A stretch of DNA of 64,000 nucleotides from Neoasaia chiangmaiensis (GTDB lineage: Bacteria; Pseudomonadota; Alphaproteobacteria; Acetobacterales; Acetobacteraceae): positions 1,054,001-1,118,000 of the forward strand of contig NZ_CP014691.1 in the NCBI RefSeq assembly GCF_002005465.1. Reading direction: 5' to 3'. This document shows positions 62,467-64,000 of this stretch, piece after piece. The position numbers and the translations under genes were made by a program. The first letter of the stretch is position 1; each line of letters begins with the position of its first letter. Below the pieces are notes generated by a model that was not told where the DNA came from, searched no databases, and saw only the letters and a list, made by a program, of their open reading frames with translations.

Positions 62467-62663
62467 CACGACCGCCTAGCCGATCGATCACGCGCCGACA
62501 ACCGCATCCAGCGCCTGTCGGTAACGCAGATGCGACCTTGCAAGGAAAAATCGTACCCTTTAAATGATTTGGCGAGGTTTTTTGCCCTGCTATCCTGCTT
62601 TTCGCCGCAATCTCCGTCCATTGCTCCCCGCTTCGGATTTCTACGCTTCAGGTGATCGACGCC

Positions 62664-64000
62664 ATGCCACGTTCCCGCGCTGCCCGAGCTTCCACATCAC
62701 GCCCGAGCAAGCCGATGCGTCATGACAAAGGCCGTTTCCCCGCCATCGGGCGCGCCGTGTTGGCAATGGGCGCGGCAGGTGGCCTCGCAGCCTGCGCCAC
62801 GACGCAAGGGTCCAGTCCGCAGGTTCCCGTCGTGCAGGAAGCCGCCAGCTATCGGGCTCACGCGAAGAACTACTATGCCCCGCCGGGCTCGAGCAGCGAT
62901 CCCTGGGGACCGTATATCGAGGAAGCCTCGCAACGTTTCGATGTGCCCGGCACATGGATCCGCGCCGTGATGATGCAGGAATCCGGCGGCCGTCTCTTCG
63001 ACAAAAACGGGCAGTTCGTCACCTCGATCCCCGGCGCCATGGGCCTGATGCAGCTCATGCCGCCCGCCTATGACGACATGCGCGCGCAATACGGTCTGGG
63101 CGACGATCCCTACGATCCGCACGACAATATCCTGGCCGGCACCGCCTATATCCGTCAGATGTACGACATCTACGGTTCGCCCGGCTTTCTGGCCGCCTAT
63201 AATGACGGCCCCGGCAATCTGGACGCCTATCTGCGTCGCGGCCGGCCGTTGCCGCGCGAGACGCGCCGCTATGTCGCCTCGATCGGCCCGCAACTGGTCG
63301 GCTCGTGGCCCAGCAATCGCTCGCAGGCCGATCTGATGGTCGCATCGCACGATCCGAACGCGCCCGATCCGGTCATGGTCGCCCAGAACACCGCCGAAGC
63401 AACCGCGGTGCGCGCCGCATGGCGCCAGCACGATCGAAGCGAACCATCGTCGGATGATAACGACGACCAGCCCGTGCAGGTCGCCGAAGCGCCGGCAACC
63501 GCTGCGACGCCGGCCCCGGCCTATACGCGCAACTGGAACGCCGCTTCTTCCGGCGGCGCGCAGTCGTCCTCGGTCAGCGCTGCCTGGGCGGCACGCGGGA
63601 TCAGCGCGCCAAAACCGGCACCTGCGTCGTCCCCCATCCAGATGGCCAGCGCGCAACCGTCGGCCAGCCCGTCTCCCACCAGCGTATCGCAGGCCTGGGC
63701 CAGCCGCACGGTCGCCGAACCGATCCCGGCGGCACCGACCCTGAGCGCGCAGCCTGTCTTGGCCCGCGTAACGCAGCCGCCATCCGCGACGCTACCGGCG
63801 CAGCACCGCATGTCTTTCCACCTCATTACCCCGGCCATGGCGGAGCCGTTGCCGACGGTGCAGCGCGCAACCCCCGTCCTGCCGCATAACTGGTCGATCC
63901 AGGTCGGTGCCTACAAATCCGCCGCTCTGGCACAAAGCGCGGTCAGCCAGGCCCACAGCCATGCCCAGATGCAACTCGCGAGCGCCCGGACATTCGTCGC
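62664..64000 (+). CDS. SLT-domain lytic transglycosylase lipoprotein with SPOR domain (3' end missing)
   Basis: The gene runs off the right edge; 445 codons are visible. The N terminus has an Arg-rich part, a hydrophobic segment and a lipobox LAAC with C44; an inner ATG at 62715 would give a more typical 27-residue lipoprotein signal. The SLT domain has the catalytic Glu E106 in MMQESGGR, GAMGLMQLMP, NILAGTAYI and LAAYNDGPG. A long Ala/Pro/Ser-rich linker follows. At the end WSIQVGAYKSAALAQSAV starts a SPOR domain that binds denuded peptidoglycan at the division site. AGGTGA stands before the first ATG. Confidence 0.92.
   Translation, partial: MPRSRAARASTSRPSKPMRHDKGRFPAIGRAVLAMGAAGGLAACATTQGSSPQVPVVQEAASYRAHAKNYYAPPGSSSDPWGPYIEEASQRFDVPGTWIRAVMMQESGGRLFDKNGQFVTSIPGAMGLMQLMPPAYDDMRAQYGLGDDPYDPHDNILAGTAYIRQMYDIYGSPGFLAAYNDGPGNLDAYLRRGRPLPRETRRYVASIGPQLVGSWPSNRSQADLMVASHDPNAPDPVMVAQNTAEATAVRAAWRQHDRSEPSSDDNDDQPVQVAEAPATAATPAPAYTRNWNAASSGGAQSSSVSAAWAARGISAPKPAPASSPIQMASAQPSASPSPTSVSQAWASRTVAEPIPAAPTLSAQPVLARVTQPPSATLPAQHRMSFHLITPAMAEPLPTVQRATPVLPHNWSIQVGAYKSAALAQSAVSQAHSHAQMQLASARTFV

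Overview
The window is a GC-rich alphaproteobacterial chromosome segment, almost certainly from the acetic acid bacteria (Acetobacteraceae). This rests on gene content: an ATP12-type F1 assembly chaperone, a fused ispDF, a SAM-II riboswitch before metZ, Aat, OprB-type porin, a type II NADH dehydrogenase and a carA with an N-terminal helix-turn-helix extension. No insertion sequence, prophage, integrase or CRISPR array was seen. Most of the window is ordinary housekeeping chromosome; the unusual signals are regulatory DNA, domain fusions and short genes.

Region 1 (1-13.1 kb): a truncated yebC and secA on the minus strand, then a plus-strand run of a parvulin foldase, argJ, an NDH-2-like flavoprotein, a 2OG-Fe dioxygenase and a small exported protein. 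tRNA-Gly(CCC) follows on the minus strand. Then come a SAM-II riboswitch with metZ and apaG, a sugar-porter gene behind a cluster of inverted repeats, a strong terminator, and ispDF.

Region 2 (13.1-28.4 kb): a tightly overlapped minus-strand operon rarA-rluC-asmA-atp12, an HD-GYP protein, a YhdP-like giant AsmA-family protein with bcp, a PPPxVVY-repeat exported protein, two tandem paralogous periplasmic proteins behind aat, an EcsC-family protein and small exported or membrane proteins.

Region 3 (28.4-40.6 kb): the phosphate regulon pstC-pstA-pstB-phoU-phoB-phoR without pstS, two divergent glycosyltransferases, an MFS exporter, an AtzH/HpxZ-like protein, dps with a textbook terminator, and an AT-richer secreted protein of unknown function.

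Region 4 (40.8-48.5 kb): aldo/keto reductase, catabolic-type acetolactate synthase, AEC carrier, OprB porin, topoisomerase IB and a CFA-synthase-like methyltransferase.

Region 5 (48.5-64 kb): rpsF-rpsR-rplI with its terminator, yqeY-dnaG-rpoD with a GNAT gene, then divergent carA-carB-glycosyltransferase, a KpsT/KpsM-like polysaccharide ABC exporter, and a truncated SLT transglycosylase lipoprotein carrying a SPOR domain.

The most interesting candidate is at carA. The enzyme subunit carries a predicted DNA-binding domain at its N terminus. A perfect 8-2-8 palindrome lies 25 bp before its start codon, and a separate perfect 17-bp inverted repeat fills the rest of the divergent yqeY/carA region. 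This suggests a self-regulating pyrimidine/arginine enzyme. All functional statements are inferences from sequence reading; no searches were run.
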